From Pseudomonadota bacterium (GTDB lineage Bacteria; Pseudomonadota; Gammaproteobacteria; Burkholderiales; Burkholderiaceae_B), in NCBI GenBank assembly GCA_023439305.1, contig JAEXOO010000006.1:3666-67665 (forward strand): a stretch of DNA of 64,000 nt, given 5' to 3'. Positions 17,276-26,181 of this stretch are shown here, in pieces. Every line of letters starts with the position of its first letter. The first letter of the stretch is position 1. The position numbers were made by a program, and so were the translations under genes. The notes beneath the pieces are model-generated. The model ran no database searches and was not told the DNA's origin. It was given only the letters and a program-made list of their open reading frames with translations.

Positions 17276-17337
17276 GGTGATTTCCTGTTTCAAGACAACA
17301 AACAGGGCATGCAGGAAGCAGGATAGGCAATCGACCG

Positions 17338-17360
17338 ATGCCGGACGCACAGTCCGGCAT
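17338..17360 (-). promoter_or_regulatory. Hairpin in the FMN riboswitch expression platform
   Basis: ATGCCGGAC (17338-17346) and GTCCGGCAT (17352-17360) form a perfect 9-bp stem between the riboswitch aptamer and the ribH start. No U tract follows, so control is more likely through translation or Rho than through intrinsic termination. Confidence 0.55.
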
Positions 17361-17380
17361 GGAGAGATGTCATGTATCCC

Positions 17381-17516
17381 GTTCTCTCTTTATCCGGACT
17401 ATTACCGTCGGCCCCGGAATCACACCGGATCTGCTGACCCCGGCCGCAGGCCGGGCGCTCGCGGGCTAGACTTGAGTCATTACCGCCGGTGGGGACTTGC
17501 ACCCCGCCCTGAGAAC
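17381..17516 (-). ncRNA. FMN (RFN) riboswitch upstream of ribH
   Basis: Read on the minus strand this segment has the RFN core in order: the closing stem GTTCTC/GAGAAC (17511-17516 with 17381-17386), GGGCGGGGTGCAAGTCCCCA followed by CCGGCGGTAATG, GCCCGCGAGCG, a variable GC-rich stem, GGTCAGCAGATCCGGTG, TTCCGGGGCCGACGGT and ATAGTCCGGAT. These are the near-invariant FMN-binding junction elements. It begins 36 bp after the histidine kinase stop and lies about 105 bp before the ribH ATG. Confidence 0.96.
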
Positions 17517-17552
17517 GCAGCCGGCTCTGGAGCCGGCCAGGCAAGTTTACCC

Positions 17553-18902
17553 CTAAACCGATTCTTTGTCAGAGGCTGTCGGGCCGTGTCGAGTCAGAGG
17601 CAATTGCAGTCTCAAGGTGCAAGTTGAGCGGCGCAGGAAATAAGCCTGCCCGCCATGGCGCAGCAGGATCTGGCGCACGATAGTCAGCCCCAGGCCGGCT
17701 CCTTCGCTGTCGTTGTTCTGTTTGTGAAAACGCTTGAAGACTTGATCGGCGGTCTGAAGATCCAGGGCGGGTCCTTGGTCGCTGACATCCATGGCGCAGA
17801 TGCCCGGTTTCGGCTGGCACAGAGATAGAGTGACCGTTCCCGTGCCATGGGACAGAGCGTTGTGAAGTGCATTTGCAATGGCTTCAGCCAGATCAGCGTC
17901 GCATGCCTGGGCTGTTGCTCGCGGGAGACCGTCATGAAATTGTAGTTCCCGGCCGGACTGGTCGAACAGCGGCCAGAGTTCGCTCATCACACGTCTGCAC
18001 AGAGGAGCCAGCGCTATGTCTTGGTTCATGTCTGTCGCTTGTTCCTGTTTGCGCGCCAGACTTAGCCATTGGCTGACCAGTCGCTGCAGATGGGTCAGGT
18101 CGCCGCGCAGGGCACTCCAGTGCATTGAGCCCCCACGCTCTGCTGTTTGTAGGCGCAGGGACATGACAGCCAGCGGCGTGCGCAACTGATGAGCGGCGTC
18201 GGCCACGAGCTGCTGTTCATGACGATAGGACAGCATCAACCGATCCAGGCTTTGGTTGACAGCCTGAGCCAGGGGCTGGATCTCGGTGGGCAGATCTGTG
18301 ACGGGCAAGCGTAGCTGCGGCTGGGCAGGGCCCAGTGTGGCGGCCAGAGCTGCCGCCTGGCGTACCGGGCGCAAAGTCCAGTGCACGAGCCAGGCAATCA
18401 GCAGCAGTCCCAGGGCGCACAGTGGCAGCCACAGCATCAGGGCGCGCCACATGCGAGTGTGTAGCAAGGTGCCGATCAGCTCGCGTTCGCGCTTATCGTG
18501 CTTGGCGACCATCAGGATATCGCCGTTGGCCAGTGTGACCGATACCGAAACAACCAGTCCGCTGCGGCGCGTACTTTTGAATAGGGCCAGCTCGTCTTCG
18601 GGCTGGGCGGGGCGCAGGCGTCGAGGCGAGTCCAGGTGTGAGGAGGCCTGAAGCAGGTGGCCGTGTGCATCGTACAAAGAATAGGACATTTCTCCGCCGG
18701 CATAGAAGCGCGGCAGGTCCTCCAGCGAATCCTGCGCCTGGAAGTGGCGGGCAATTTCTTCCGCTTGCAGAAACAGGCTGATGCGGCGCAGCTCGTCTCG
18801 TGTGTCGTACAGATAGACGGCCAGAGCGAAGAAGCCCAAGCCCAGCATCAGGAACAGGCTGATCAGCAGCCTGCGGCGCAGGCTGAAAGCAGGTCGCTTC
18901 AT
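17553..18902 (-). CDS. QseC/TctE-type sensor histidine kinase
   Basis: Membrane histidine kinase of 449 aa. Helices at about 12-31 and 153-173 bound a short periplasmic sensor (about 35-150). HAMP-like sequence follows, then HisKA with His238 in ADAAHQLRTPLAV, an N box (IANALHNALSHG), a D box and GAGLGLTIVRQIL. The architecture matches the QseC/TctE/PmrB group. It overlaps the response regulator gene by 4 bp (ATGA), so the pair is translationally coupled. Placed divergently from a TonB receptor gene, the system may sense a metal or siderophore-like signal, but no ligand can be deduced. Confidence 0.92.
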   Translation of the reverse strand: MKRPAFSLRRRLLISLFLMLGLGFFALAVYLYDTRDELRRISLFLQAEEIARHFQAQDSLEDLPRFYAGGEMSYSLYDAHGHLLQASSHLDSPRRLRPAQPEDELALFKSTRRSGLVVSVSVTLANGDILMVAKHDKRERELIGTLLHTRMWRALMLWLPLCALGLLLIAWLVHWTLRPVRQAAALAATLGPAQPQLRLPVTDLPTEIQPLAQAVNQSLDRLMLSYRHEQQLVADAAHQLRTPLAVMSLRLQTAERGGSMHWSALRGDLTHLQRLVSQWLSLARKQEQATDMNQDIALAPLCRRVMSELWPLFDQSGRELQFHDGLPRATAQACDADLAEAIANALHNALSHGTGTVTLSLCQPKPGICAMDVSDQGPALDLQTADQVFKRFHKQNNDSEGAGLGLTIVRQILLRHGGQAYFLRRSTCTLRLQLPLTRHGPTASDKESV

Positions 18903-19579
18903 AGGGGCCGCAGCCTGTAGCCAACCCCGCGTATGGTATCGATACAGACCCGCGCATTTTGTTGGCGTAGTTTGCGGCGCAGCTTGGAAATCAGGGCTTC
19001 GATGGCATTCAAGCTAATGTCGACGGGCTCCTGATAGAGCTGTTCCAGCAAATAGTCTTTGACCAGCAGGCGCGGGCTGGCTTGCATCAGCTCGTGCAGG
19101 AGCAGGCTTTCACGGCGGGCCAACAGCAGGGTTTCGTCGTCTACCCAGGCTTGGCGCATCTCGGGCTCGAAGCGCAGGTTGGCGACCAACAGTTGTTGAT
19201 AGCGGTGTGGCGCCGCGCGGCGCAGGATAGCGCCCAGGCGTGCTTCCAGTTCAACCAGGTCAAAGGGCTTGAGCAGATAATCATCCGCGCCGCTGCGCAA
19301 TCCCTGGATACGGTTATGGACTGCGTCGCGTGCACTCAGGATCAGGCAGGGTAGGCGTTGGCTTTTATCGGGATGATGCAACTGGGCCAGTACCTGCATA
19401 CCGTCCATATCCGGTAAGCCCAAATCCAGGATCAGGGCATCGAAAGTATGTTCCTTCAGCAGCCCCAGTCCCAACTGTCCGGTCGTGGCGGTCTGGATGA
19501 CGTATCCCTGTCCTTGCAGGTGAGCAGCCAGCAGGTTCAGCAAAGGCAGATGGTCTTCAATGATCAGAATGTGTTTCAT
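18899..19579 (-). CDS. OmpR/PhoB-family response regulator
   Basis: Response regulator of 226 aa partnering the adjacent kinase. The receiver domain (1-118) has Glu8/Asp9, phospho-acceptor Asp52 (LILDLGLPDMDG) and Lys in YLLKPF. A winged-helix DNA-binding domain (about 130-224) ends with TIRGVGYRLRP, typical of OmpR/PhoB. The ATG at 19579 is chosen because REC starts there; ATG 19606 would add nine residues. An 84-bp gap separates it from the divergent TonB receptor gene. That gap contains overlapping AT-rich -10-like hexamers (TATAGT on plus, TATAAT on minus near 19639-19646), so the two genes probably share a control region. Confidence 0.93.
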   Translation of the reverse strand: MKHILIIEDHLPLLNLLAAHLQGQGYVIQTATTGQLGLGLLKEHTFDALILDLGLPDMDGMQVLAQLHHPDKSQRLPCLILSARDAVHNRIQGLRSGADDYLLKPFDLVELEARLGAILRRAAPHRYQQLLVANLRFEPEMRQAWVDDETLLLARRESLLLHELMQASPRLLVKDYLLEQLYQEPVDISLNAIEALISKLRRKLRQQNARVCIDTIRGVGYRLRPL

Positions 19580-19663
19580 CAGACTACGGTCAGGAATCAG
19601 GCTCATGATGTGATTAAATCGAAATGAGTTTGGTTCTTATTATAGTTAATGGAAGAAGCTGTG

Positions 19664-21685
19664 ATGAAAATGAAGACAGGCCTTTGCTGGCCGCTGGCCG
19701 CCTTGCCCTTGGCATGCATGTCCGCCTGGGCGCAGGAGCGCGGCGATATTGATGAATTGAGTGCCATTTCCGTGACGGCCTCGGGTTTCGCCCAGGAAGT
19801 CGTGACGGCGCCGGCGTCGATCACCGTGATTCCGCGGCAGGAGCTGGAAGGCAAGCGCTTTGAGTCATTGGCGGATGCCTTGCGGCAGGTGCCTGGCGTC
19901 AGCGTGGTGGGCGGCGACAAAGGCGCTGTTTCGATTCGCGGCATGGAGTCCGAGCATGTGCTGGTTCTGATCGACGGTCGTCGCCAGGACATGCGCCAGG
20001 TGACCATGAAAGGCGGTGTTTCCGAAGCCTTGGACATGAACTGGATCCCACCTCTGGAAGCCATTGAGCGCATCGAGGTGGTGCGCGGTCCCATGTCTAC
20101 GCTCTATGGTTCGGAGGCCTTAGGCGGGGTCATCAATATCGTGACCCGCAAGGTGGCGGATAGTTGGCATGGATCCGTCACAGGGGGCTATACCTTGCAG
20201 GACAGCGGTTCTGCCGGTAATAGCGGCTCGGCCGATTTGTACCTGTCCGGCCCGTTGGTGCCGGGCCGCCTGGGCTTGCAGTTCTGGGGCTACCACAAGC
20301 AGCGCCAGGAGGATGAGGTGCTGAACGGCTTTGCGCGCGCCAAACGCCAGAATGGCACAGTGCGCTTGTGGGCCACGCCCAATTCGAATCATGAGTTCAT
20401 GCTGGAGGCGGGGCGCACGACTCAGCATTTTTGGAATACACCGGGCAAGTCTGCCGCCTTGACGGCCAAGGCCAATGAAAATGAATATGTGCGCGACACC
20501 TACACATTGGCTCATACGGGGCGCTGGCAATCATTTGATACGGAGCTGAGTATCAACAGGGAGCAGGCATATCGCGACGGGCCGACGCAGACCGCAAGGC
20601 CTGACATCCGCAATACCGTTATTGACGGAAAAGTGACGATGCCCCTGGCGGATCACATGCTGGTGGGCGGCTTTCAATGGCGCAAGAGCAAGCTGAAGGC
20701 CGACGGCTATTACGCCAACCCGAACGGCGCCGGCGTGGATACTTCAGTGCGCGAGTATTCTTTGTTCCTGGAGGACGAGTGGAGCCTGGTCCCGTCGTTC
20801 GCCCTGACGACGGGGCTGCGCATGGACGACAACGAGTTTTATGGGCGGCACTGGACCCCGCGCCTGTATGGCGTTTGGAGCGCCCATGACAACTGGACAA
20901 TCAAGGGCGGTGTGGCCAAGGGATTTAAGTCTCCTACAATCATGCAGAGCAATCCCCTGATTGGTCTGCCTCAGCGCGGGGGCGCCTATACCTGGGGCAA
21001 TCCGGACCTGGATCCTGAGGTCAGTACGAACGTAGAACTGGGCGTCTACTTCGACGACGCAGGACCATTCAGCGGCAATGCGACCTTGTTCCATACTCGT
21101 TACAAGAACAAGATTGCCAATACGGGATCGCGCCAGCTGTATTACCCCGACGGCCGCCCTGTGCCGCCGGACCCGTTCACCAATAGCATGTACAGCACCT
21201 ACTTCAACATTACCGAGGCGCGGGTTCAGGGGCTGGAACTGGGACTGGCCTATCGCTTCAGCGAGCAGTGGAAGCTGCGCGGCAGTTACACCTTCACCGA
21301 TTCCAAGGTGCGTAACGGCAGCGCCACGATTCTGGGCTTCGGCTACCCGCAGTCCGAAGGCCAGCCGCTAGTGGCCACTCCGCGCCACATGGGCAGCGCG
21401 ACGCTGGACTGGACGCCCAGCCAGACGGTCTCCGCCTTTGCGACCTTGAATGTGCGCGGGCGGGAAACCAATATTTCGTGGGGGCAGGGCGGGGCGGTCA
21501 GTGAAAGCATGGGCACCATCGCCACGGTGGATCTGGGCGCAAGTTGGCGCGCGACCCGTGACCTGAGTCTGAGCGCCGCCATTTATAACTTGACCGACCG
21601 GCGGCGCGATTCGGGTACAGACGGCGCGTATTCTTATGCGGAGGATGGACGCCGCTTCTGGCTGCAGGCCGAGTACCGATTCTGA
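19664..21685 (+). CDS. TonB-dependent outer-membrane receptor (CirA/FepA-like)
   Basis: Outer-membrane gated porin of 673 aa. A signal peptide ends near residue 24 (MSAWA). The TonB-box region is followed by the plug domain (about 40-160: ITVIPRQELEGKRFESLADALRQVPGV, IRGM, VLVLIDGRRQ, ERIEVVRGPMSTLYGSEALGGVINI). The 22-strand barrel ends with a terminal phenylalanine (W-L-Q-A-E-Y-R-F). GGAAGAA at 19651-19657 selects the ATG at 19664 over 19649. The plug resembles catecholate siderophore and colicin receptors. No siderophore genes are nearby, and no convincing Fur box is seen; the adjacent two-component system is the more likely regulator. Confidence 0.93.
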   Translation: MKMKTGLCWPLAALPLACMSAWAQERGDIDELSAISVTASGFAQEVVTAPASITVIPRQELEGKRFESLADALRQVPGVSVVGGDKGAVSIRGMESEHVLVLIDGRRQDMRQVTMKGGVSEALDMNWIPPLEAIERIEVVRGPMSTLYGSEALGGVINIVTRKVADSWHGSVTGGYTLQDSGSAGNSGSADLYLSGPLVPGRLGLQFWGYHKQRQEDEVLNGFARAKRQNGTVRLWATPNSNHEFMLEAGRTTQHFWNTPGKSAALTAKANENEYVRDTYTLAHTGRWQSFDTELSINREQAYRDGPTQTARPDIRNTVIDGKVTMPLADHMLVGGFQWRKSKLKADGYYANPNGAGVDTSVREYSLFLEDEWSLVPSFALTTGLRMDDNEFYGRHWTPRLYGVWSAHDNWTIKGGVAKGFKSPTIMQSNPLIGLPQRGGAYTWGNPDLDPEVSTNVELGVYFDDAGPFSGNATLFHTRYKNKIANTGSRQLYYPDGRPVPPDPFTNSMYSTYFNITEARVQGLELGLAYRFSEQWKLRGSYTFTDSKVRNGSATILGFGYPQSEGQPLVATPRHMGSATLDWTPSQTVSAFATLNVRGRETNISWGQGGAVSESMGTIATVDLGASWRATRDLSLSAAIYNLTDRRRDSGTDGAYSYAEDGRRFWLQAEYRF

Positions 21686-21690
21686 ACGAC

Positions 21691-22605
21691 TTATTCCTGC
21701 GGCTTGGGTCGGCGTCCGATCGTGGAAATAGGGATGCTGACTTCGCCCAGTTCGCTGCGGCGGCTGCGCGCTCTCCAGGCGTGGCCATAGGCGACCTCCA
21801 GGGTCAGGTGCAGGGTGCCGTCCATATGGCGCTGTTTTTCCAGCGCCTGCAGCAGGCGTTGACGCCATTGCAGGCTGCTCAGGCCGGGTTTACGGGCAGG
21901 ATGAGGGTTGCCACCCAGAATGCGCAGGTCATCCAGCAGTTTTTCGGCGCTGCGGTAGGTCAGGGTGATGATTTCCTGGTCCATGACGGGATCAGCGAAA
22001 CCGTTTTCCAGCAGCAGGTCGCCGAAATCATGCATGTCCACGAATTCCATGCTGCGCGTGCCCAGGTCGGCTTCGGCCATGGCGCTGCGCAGTTCGGCCA
22101 GCGAACCCGGCCCCAGGCAGGAAAACATGACCAGGGTTTCGGGTTTGAGCAGGCGGCGCCATTCGGCCAGTACGCGATGCGGTTCGGGATGCCAGTGCAA
22201 GGCCATATTGGACCAGACCAGTTCCTGACTTTCGGCGGGCAGCCCGCTTTGTGCCAGATCGGCCTGCACCCAGCTGGCCGACGGGGTAGGTTGGTTGCGC
22301 AGGCGTTGCCACAGGCTGGGCTTGGCCTGATAGCGTTCACGCGCAGCCGCCAGCAGTCGGGCGCTGCGGTCCAGCCCGATGTACTGCATGTCGGGATAGC
22401 GCGAGCGCAGGGGCTCCAGCGCGTGGCTGGCGCCGCAGCCGGCGTCCAGTATATGGGTGGGCTGCAGGCGTATCAGGGCCAGGCGGGAGAGCATGCGCTG
22501 GGCGACTTCACCATACAGGAATTGGGCCTGATCCAGCGGGGCGCGACGATCGAACTGCAGTTCGACATGCGCGGGATTGATGGGCAGCGAGGGTAACTGG
22601 GACAT
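21691..22605 (-). CDS. bioC: Malonyl-[acyl-carrier protein] O-methyltransferase BioC
   Basis: SAM-dependent methyltransferase of 304 aa that masks the malonyl carboxylate of malonyl-ACP to start pimelate synthesis for biotin. The SAM motif is HILDAGCGASHALEPL near residue 51, with ADLAQSGLP and the BioC-like VWSNMALHWHPEP segment. The C-terminal part contains LTYRSAEKLLDDLRILGGNPHP, characteristic of BioC. It is divergent from comF, 82 bp away, with no other bio gene in the window. A broader class-11 methyltransferase call is the alternative, but the LGGN.HPAR segment favours BioC. Confidence 0.85.
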   Translation of the reverse strand: MSQLPSLPINPAHVELQFDRRAPLDQAQFLYGEVAQRMLSRLALIRLQPTHILDAGCGASHALEPLRSRYPDMQYIGLDRSARLLAAARERYQAKPSLWQRLRNQPTPSASWVQADLAQSGLPAESQELVWSNMALHWHPEPHRVLAEWRRLLKPETLVMFSCLGPGSLAELRSAMAEADLGTRSMEFVDMHDFGDLLLENGFADPVMDQEIITLTYRSAEKLLDDLRILGGNPHPARKPGLSSLQWRQRLLQALEKQRHMDGTLHLTLEVAYGHAWRARSRRSELGEVSIPISTIGRRPKPQE

Positions 22606-22687
22606 GATTGCGCAGGTGGGGCTGGCGCGGGAGCACCGCGTGTGGTGTGATCGGACCAGCGTATTTCCGTAAGGACAACAAGCTATT

Positions 22688-23437
22688 ATGGCGCATCCCG
22701 TAGTGCCGCGCGACCTGCAACCCTTGGGCTTGTGGCGTCATTTTCCAGCGCGCCCATGCCTTTTGTGCGGCTTGCGTTCCGTATCCGGCGGTTTGTGCGA
22801 GCTATGCCGCCAGGCCCTGGATCCGTCTTGGGTGTCTTGTCGTTGTCCGCGTTGCGCTCTCGCTTTACCGGCGCTTTCCGTGCTGGCCTGTCCGGACTGC
22901 GGCTCCGGGCGGTGGGCGGCGTTCAGGGTGGTGGCCGCATTTGATTACGAACATCCTGGCGATATGTTGATCCATGGGCTTAAAATTTCGCATCAACTGG
23001 AAACGGTGTCGGTGCTGGCCGAGTTGATGGTGCGCCAATGGCGTCGCTACGGGCTCGCCTTGGATGGCGAGGCGTGGGTGTTATGCGTGCCCTCTCGGCC
23101 TGCGGCGTTGCGGCGCCGTGGTTTCAATCCCGGCGCTTTGTTGGCGCGTCGTGTTGCCCGGCTCCTGGGGCTGCGTGCGCGGACTTCCCTGGTCTATTGG
23201 TTACGGCCGCAGGGCCGGTCACAAAAGCAGCTGGGGCGTCATGCGCGCCGTTCGGCCATGAAGGATGCATTCGGCCTTCGGCATGGCCTGGGCGACCGAA
23301 CCGTATTGCTGGTGGACGATGTGCTGACCACCGGCTCCACCCTTAATGCGCTGGCGCAGACCTGTCTGGATGCCGGGGCCGCTTCTGTGCATGCCCTGGT
23401 CGCCGCGCGAGCGCCCTGGAAGCCGACACGGATTTAA
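22688..23437 (+). CDS. comF: ComF-family phosphoribosyltransferase-like protein
   Basis: Protein of 249 aa related to ComF/GntX, implicated in DNA uptake in transformable bacteria and of unclear role elsewhere. The N-terminal zinc ribbons have Cys24/Cys27/Cys37/Cys40 and a second C-x-C-x2-C plus CPDC set. The phosphoribosyltransferase fold ends with the PRPP-binding loop VLLVDDVLTTGST. The RRRGFNPGALLAR segment is typical of the family. The gene overlaps or abuts trmL (TAATG at the junction), indicating translational coupling. Confidence 0.93.
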   Translation: MAHPVVPRDLQPLGLWRHFPARPCLLCGLRSVSGGLCELCRQALDPSWVSCRCPRCALALPALSVLACPDCGSGRWAAFRVVAAFDYEHPGDMLIHGLKISHQLETVSVLAELMVRQWRRYGLALDGEAWVLCVPSRPAALRRRGFNPGALLARRVARLLGLRARTSLVYWLRPQGRSQKQLGRHARRSAMKDAFGLRHGLGDRTVLLVDDVLTTGSTLNALAQTCLDAGAASVHALVAARAPWKPTRI

Positions 23438-23475
23438 TGCTATTTACGCCCTCGGGGCGATTTTCTGGATTGTTC

Positions 23476-23946
23476 ATGTTTCATATCGTGCTGGTTTCGC
23501 CCGAGATCCCTCCCAATACGGGCAATGTCATCCGCTTGGCCGCCAATACCGGCAGCGTGCTGCACCTGGTTCGGCCCCTGGGGTTCGAACTGGAAGACAG
23601 CAAGCTGCGGCGCGCTGGGCTGGATTATCACGAGTGGGCGCAGGTGCGTGTGCATGACGGCTTGGAGGCGGCCCTGCAGGCCACGGGCGCGGCGGCGGAT
23701 CGCTGTTTTGCATTGACGACCAGGGGCAGCCACCTGATCGCGCAGCAGGCCTTTCAGCCGGGCGATGTTTTTGTGTTCGGCCGTGAAACGGCAGGCCTGT
23801 CGGAGGAACAGTTGGCGCAGTTTCCGCAGGCGCAGCGCATTCGTCTGCCCATGCAGGCGGGCCAGCGCAGCCTGAATCTTTCCAATGCCGTGGCTGTCTG
23901 CGTGTTCGAGGCCTGGCGCCAGGCGGGTTACGCGGGTGGGGTGTAG
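23476..23946 (+). CDS. trmL: tRNA (cytidine/uridine-34-2'-O)-methyltransferase TrmL
   Basis: SPOUT methyltransferase of 156 aa modifying the wobble nucleotide of tRNA-Leu isoacceptors. Signature stretches are VLVSPEIPPNTGNVIRLAAN, LRRAGLDYHEWA, FGRETAGLSEE and the knot motif RSLNLSNAVAVCVFEAWRQ. The start at 23476 aligns with E. coli TrmL; an in-frame ATG at 23437, overlapping the comF stop, would add 13 residues and may mediate coupling. It is followed by a strong terminator. Confidence 0.95.
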   Translation: MFHIVLVSPEIPPNTGNVIRLAANTGSVLHLVRPLGFELEDSKLRRAGLDYHEWAQVRVHDGLEAALQATGAAADRCFALTTRGSHLIAQQAFQPGDVFVFGRETAGLSEEQLAQFPQAQRIRLPMQAGQRSLNLSNAVAVCVFEAWRQAGYAGGV

Positions 23947-23973
23947 GCTTGATGAGCAGCCTTGTCAGCCAAT

Positions 23974-24003
23974 AAAAAGCCGCTTCCCGAGAAGCGGCTT
24001 TTT
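23974..24003. terminator. Bidirectional terminator between trmL and the Bug gene
   Basis: AAAAAGCCGCTTC (23974-23986) and GAAGCGGCTTTTT (23991-24003) form a perfect 13-bp inverted repeat with a CCGA loop. The A and T tracts make it functional for both convergent genes. Confidence 0.93.
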
Positions 24004-24026
24004 GTCTGTGGCGCGCGGTATGCCGC

Positions 24027-25025
24027 TTATTCCAGCGACAGCTTCAGACGTTCGATCACGGCGTCCCAGCGGGCTTTTTCGGAGATGATTTTGTCGCTCA
24101 TTTCCTGGGGGGTCGACGGCTCGGACGAAAAGTAGAAGGCATTGAGCTTGGCTTTGATTTCTTCACGTTGAAGAATGGCCGTTACTTCCTTGTTCAGGCG
24201 TGCCACTACGTCGTCTGGAGTATTGCCTGGGACGAAAAAGGCGTCCCAGGAAATGGCTTCGAAATTGTCCAGACCTGCCTCGACCATGGTTTCCAGGCCA
24301 GGCAGCAGCTCACTGCCTTGCAAGGAGGTAATGGCCAGGGCTTTGACCTTGCCGGCTTGAACCTGAGGCATGGCGATGCCCGGCACCATGAAAGCGGCAT
24401 CGATGTCGCCGGCAATGATGGCGGTCAGAATTTGGGGGAAGCCCGAATAAGGGATTTGCTCCAGCTTGATGTCCACGGCATGTTCCAGCATGGCCATGGC
24501 CAGGTGGGCGGAGCTGCCGGGGCCCACCGTCCCATAGTTCAGTTCGCCCGGGCGAGATTTGGCCAGTTCGATGAATTCCTGCACTGTATTGGCAGGCGAA
24601 TCCGCCGGGACGACCAGTACATTGGGGCTGGTGCCTATCATGGAGATGGGGCGCAGATCCTTGATCGGATCGTAGCCCAGCGTGGTCTTGTACAGGGTAG
24701 GAGCGGTCACCATAGGGCCGTTGATGGTCAGCAGCAGGGTATAGCCGTCCGGTTTGGCGTGCGCCACGAAACGTGTGCCGATATTGCCGCCTGCGCCGGG
24801 CCGGTTGTCCACGATGACGGGCTGTCCCAGCGCCTGGGCCAGCGGTTCGGAAATGGCGCGGGCCAACGCATCAGGGGAGGAGCCGGCGGGAAAGGGCACG
24901 ACCATCTGGATAGGGCGCTCGGGCCAGCTGGACTGGGCCAGGGTCGCTACAGGCATCAGGCCCGAGCAGGCCAGACCCAGCAGAGACAGTGAAATCAGAC
25001 GGCGGGAACGTGCAAGCAATGACAT
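24027..25025 (-). CDS. Bug/TctC-family tripartite tricarboxylate transporter substrate-binding protein
   Basis: Periplasmic solute-binding protein of 332 aa. The signal peptide runs from the ATG at 25025 to about A-L-A-Q near residue 31. The mature start S-W-P-E-R-P-I-Q-M-V-V-P-F-P-A-G is the Bug family hallmark, as are RPGAGGNIGT, ADGYTLL-like PDGYTLLL and PISMIGTSPNVLVV. Bug proteins bind carboxylates, amino acids or nicotinamide-type ligands and are greatly expanded in Bordetella and Alcaligenaceae. There is no TctAB membrane pair next to it, so it is an orphan and its ligand is unknown. Confidence 0.95.
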   Translation of the reverse strand: MSLLARSRRLISLSLLGLACSGLMPVATLAQSSWPERPIQMVVPFPAGSSPDALARAISEPLAQALGQPVIVDNRPGAGGNIGTRFVAHAKPDGYTLLLTINGPMVTAPTLYKTTLGYDPIKDLRPISMIGTSPNVLVVPADSPANTVQEFIELAKSRPGELNYGTVGPGSSAHLAMAMLEHAVDIKLEQIPYSGFPQILTAIIAGDIDAAFMVPGIAMPQVQAGKVKALAITSLQGSELLPGLETMVEAGLDNFEAISWDAFFVPGNTPDDVVARLNKEVTAILQREEIKAKLNAFYFSSEPSTPQEMSDKIISEKARWDAVIERLKLSLE

Positions 25026-25129
25026 GATTCGGAGTTCAGTAATAAGGTATAGATGCGTTTGACCGGCGGGTAGGAGCCGGCATGCAGTCTGCGCGGTGTC
25101 GTCGGACAGAGGCAAGCTGCGAAAGGGAG

Positions 25130-26179
25130 TCAGCTGCTTTCTTGTTTGGCTTCGCGCGCCAGCAGTTCGCTGACGGCTTTGCGGGGCGAGAGCTGATGAA
25201 ACAGAATCTGGCAGACAGCTTCGGTAATGGGCAAATCCACGTGATGAGCCTGTCCCATGGCCAGCGCGGCGCTGGCGCAGCGCACGCCTTCTGCTGTGAT
25301 GCCGGTGGCCAGTATGCTGTCCAGGCTTTGGCCGGCGCCCAGCGCCAGACCGACCTGACGGTTGCGCGAGAGTTCGCCGGTGGCGGTCAGGACCAGGTCG
25401 CCCAGGCCGGTCAGGCCGGCAAAGGTTTCGGCCTGGCCGCCCAGCGCCACGCCCAGGCGTTGCATTTCGGCCAGTCCGCGCGTGATCAGGGCGGCTCGGG
25501 CGTTATGGCCCAGGCCCAGCGCATCGGCAATGCCACAGGCAATGGCCATGATGTTTTTCAAGGCGCCGCCGACTTCTACGCCTATGGTGTCCGTGCTGGT
25601 ATAGAGCCGGGCCTGGGTCCCGTGCAGCACATCCAGGGCCACGTGCGCCATGTCGGGCGGCTCGCAGGCCAGGGTCAGTGCAACGGGCAGGCCTTTGGCC
25701 ACTTCCAGGGCGAATGACGGGCCTGAGAGGACCGCGCGTCCCAGCCATGCATGGTCGGGCAGGTTCTGCTGGGCGATCTGGTGGGGCAGCAGGCCGCTTT
25801 CGTGCTGGAAGCCTTTGCAGGTCCAGATCAGCAGTACGGGCTGCCGGCGTTGAGCAGGCAGATGGCGTGAGAGATCCTGGCAGGTCTGCGCCAGCCCGCG
25901 TACGGGTACGCCCAGAATGATCAGCGCGGGAACGGTATCGTCGCCCAGCGCATGGGCCATGGCTTGACCCAGGTCGTCGGTCGCCTGCAGCGCGGCGGGC
26001 AGGGCGATGTCCGGAAGATAGTGTTCGTTACGATGCAGGGTATTGATACCCTGCGCCGTGGCAGGGTTGCGCGCCCACACCAACGTAGGAGCCTGGGCAC
26101 AGGCCAGGGCGGCCAGGGCCGTGCCCCAACTGCCCGCGCCCAGGACGGCGACGCGAGGGGTGGTGCGCGCGGATGTCAC
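25130..26179 (-). CDS. gpsA: Glycerol-3-phosphate dehydrogenase [NAD(P)+]
   Basis: Cytosolic enzyme of 349 aa reducing dihydroxyacetone phosphate to sn-glycerol-3-phosphate for phospholipid synthesis. The dinucleotide motif VLGAGSWGTALA is at residues 12-23. The catalytic lysine lies in GGALKNIMAIACGIADALGLG, and GLGDLVLTATGELSRNR is the conserved substrate-binding stretch. Translation starts at GTG 26179, only 2 bp after the secB stop. The order secB-gpsA is shared with many proteobacteria. Confidence 0.97.
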   Translation of the reverse strand: MTSARTTPRVAVLGAGSWGTALAALACAQAPTLVWARNPATAQGINTLHRNEHYLPDIALPAALQATDDLGQAMAHALGDDTVPALIILGVPVRGLAQTCQDLSRHLPAQRRQPVLLIWTCKGFQHESGLLPHQIAQQNLPDHAWLGRAVLSGPSFALEVAKGLPVALTLACEPPDMAHVALDVLHGTQARLYTSTDTIGVEVGGALKNIMAIACGIADALGLGHNARAALITRGLAEMQRLGVALGGQAETFAGLTGLGDLVLTATGELSRNRQVGLALGAGQSLDSILATGITAEGVRCASAALAMGQAHHVDLPITEAVCQILFHQLSPRKAVSELLAREAKQESS

Positions 26180-26181
26180 GA

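Noticed and set aside
19621..19643. Possible Fur box upstream of the TonB receptor
   Set aside because: The best 9-1-9 inverted arrangement matches only five of nine positions, and the sequence does not fit the GATAAT-type consensus.
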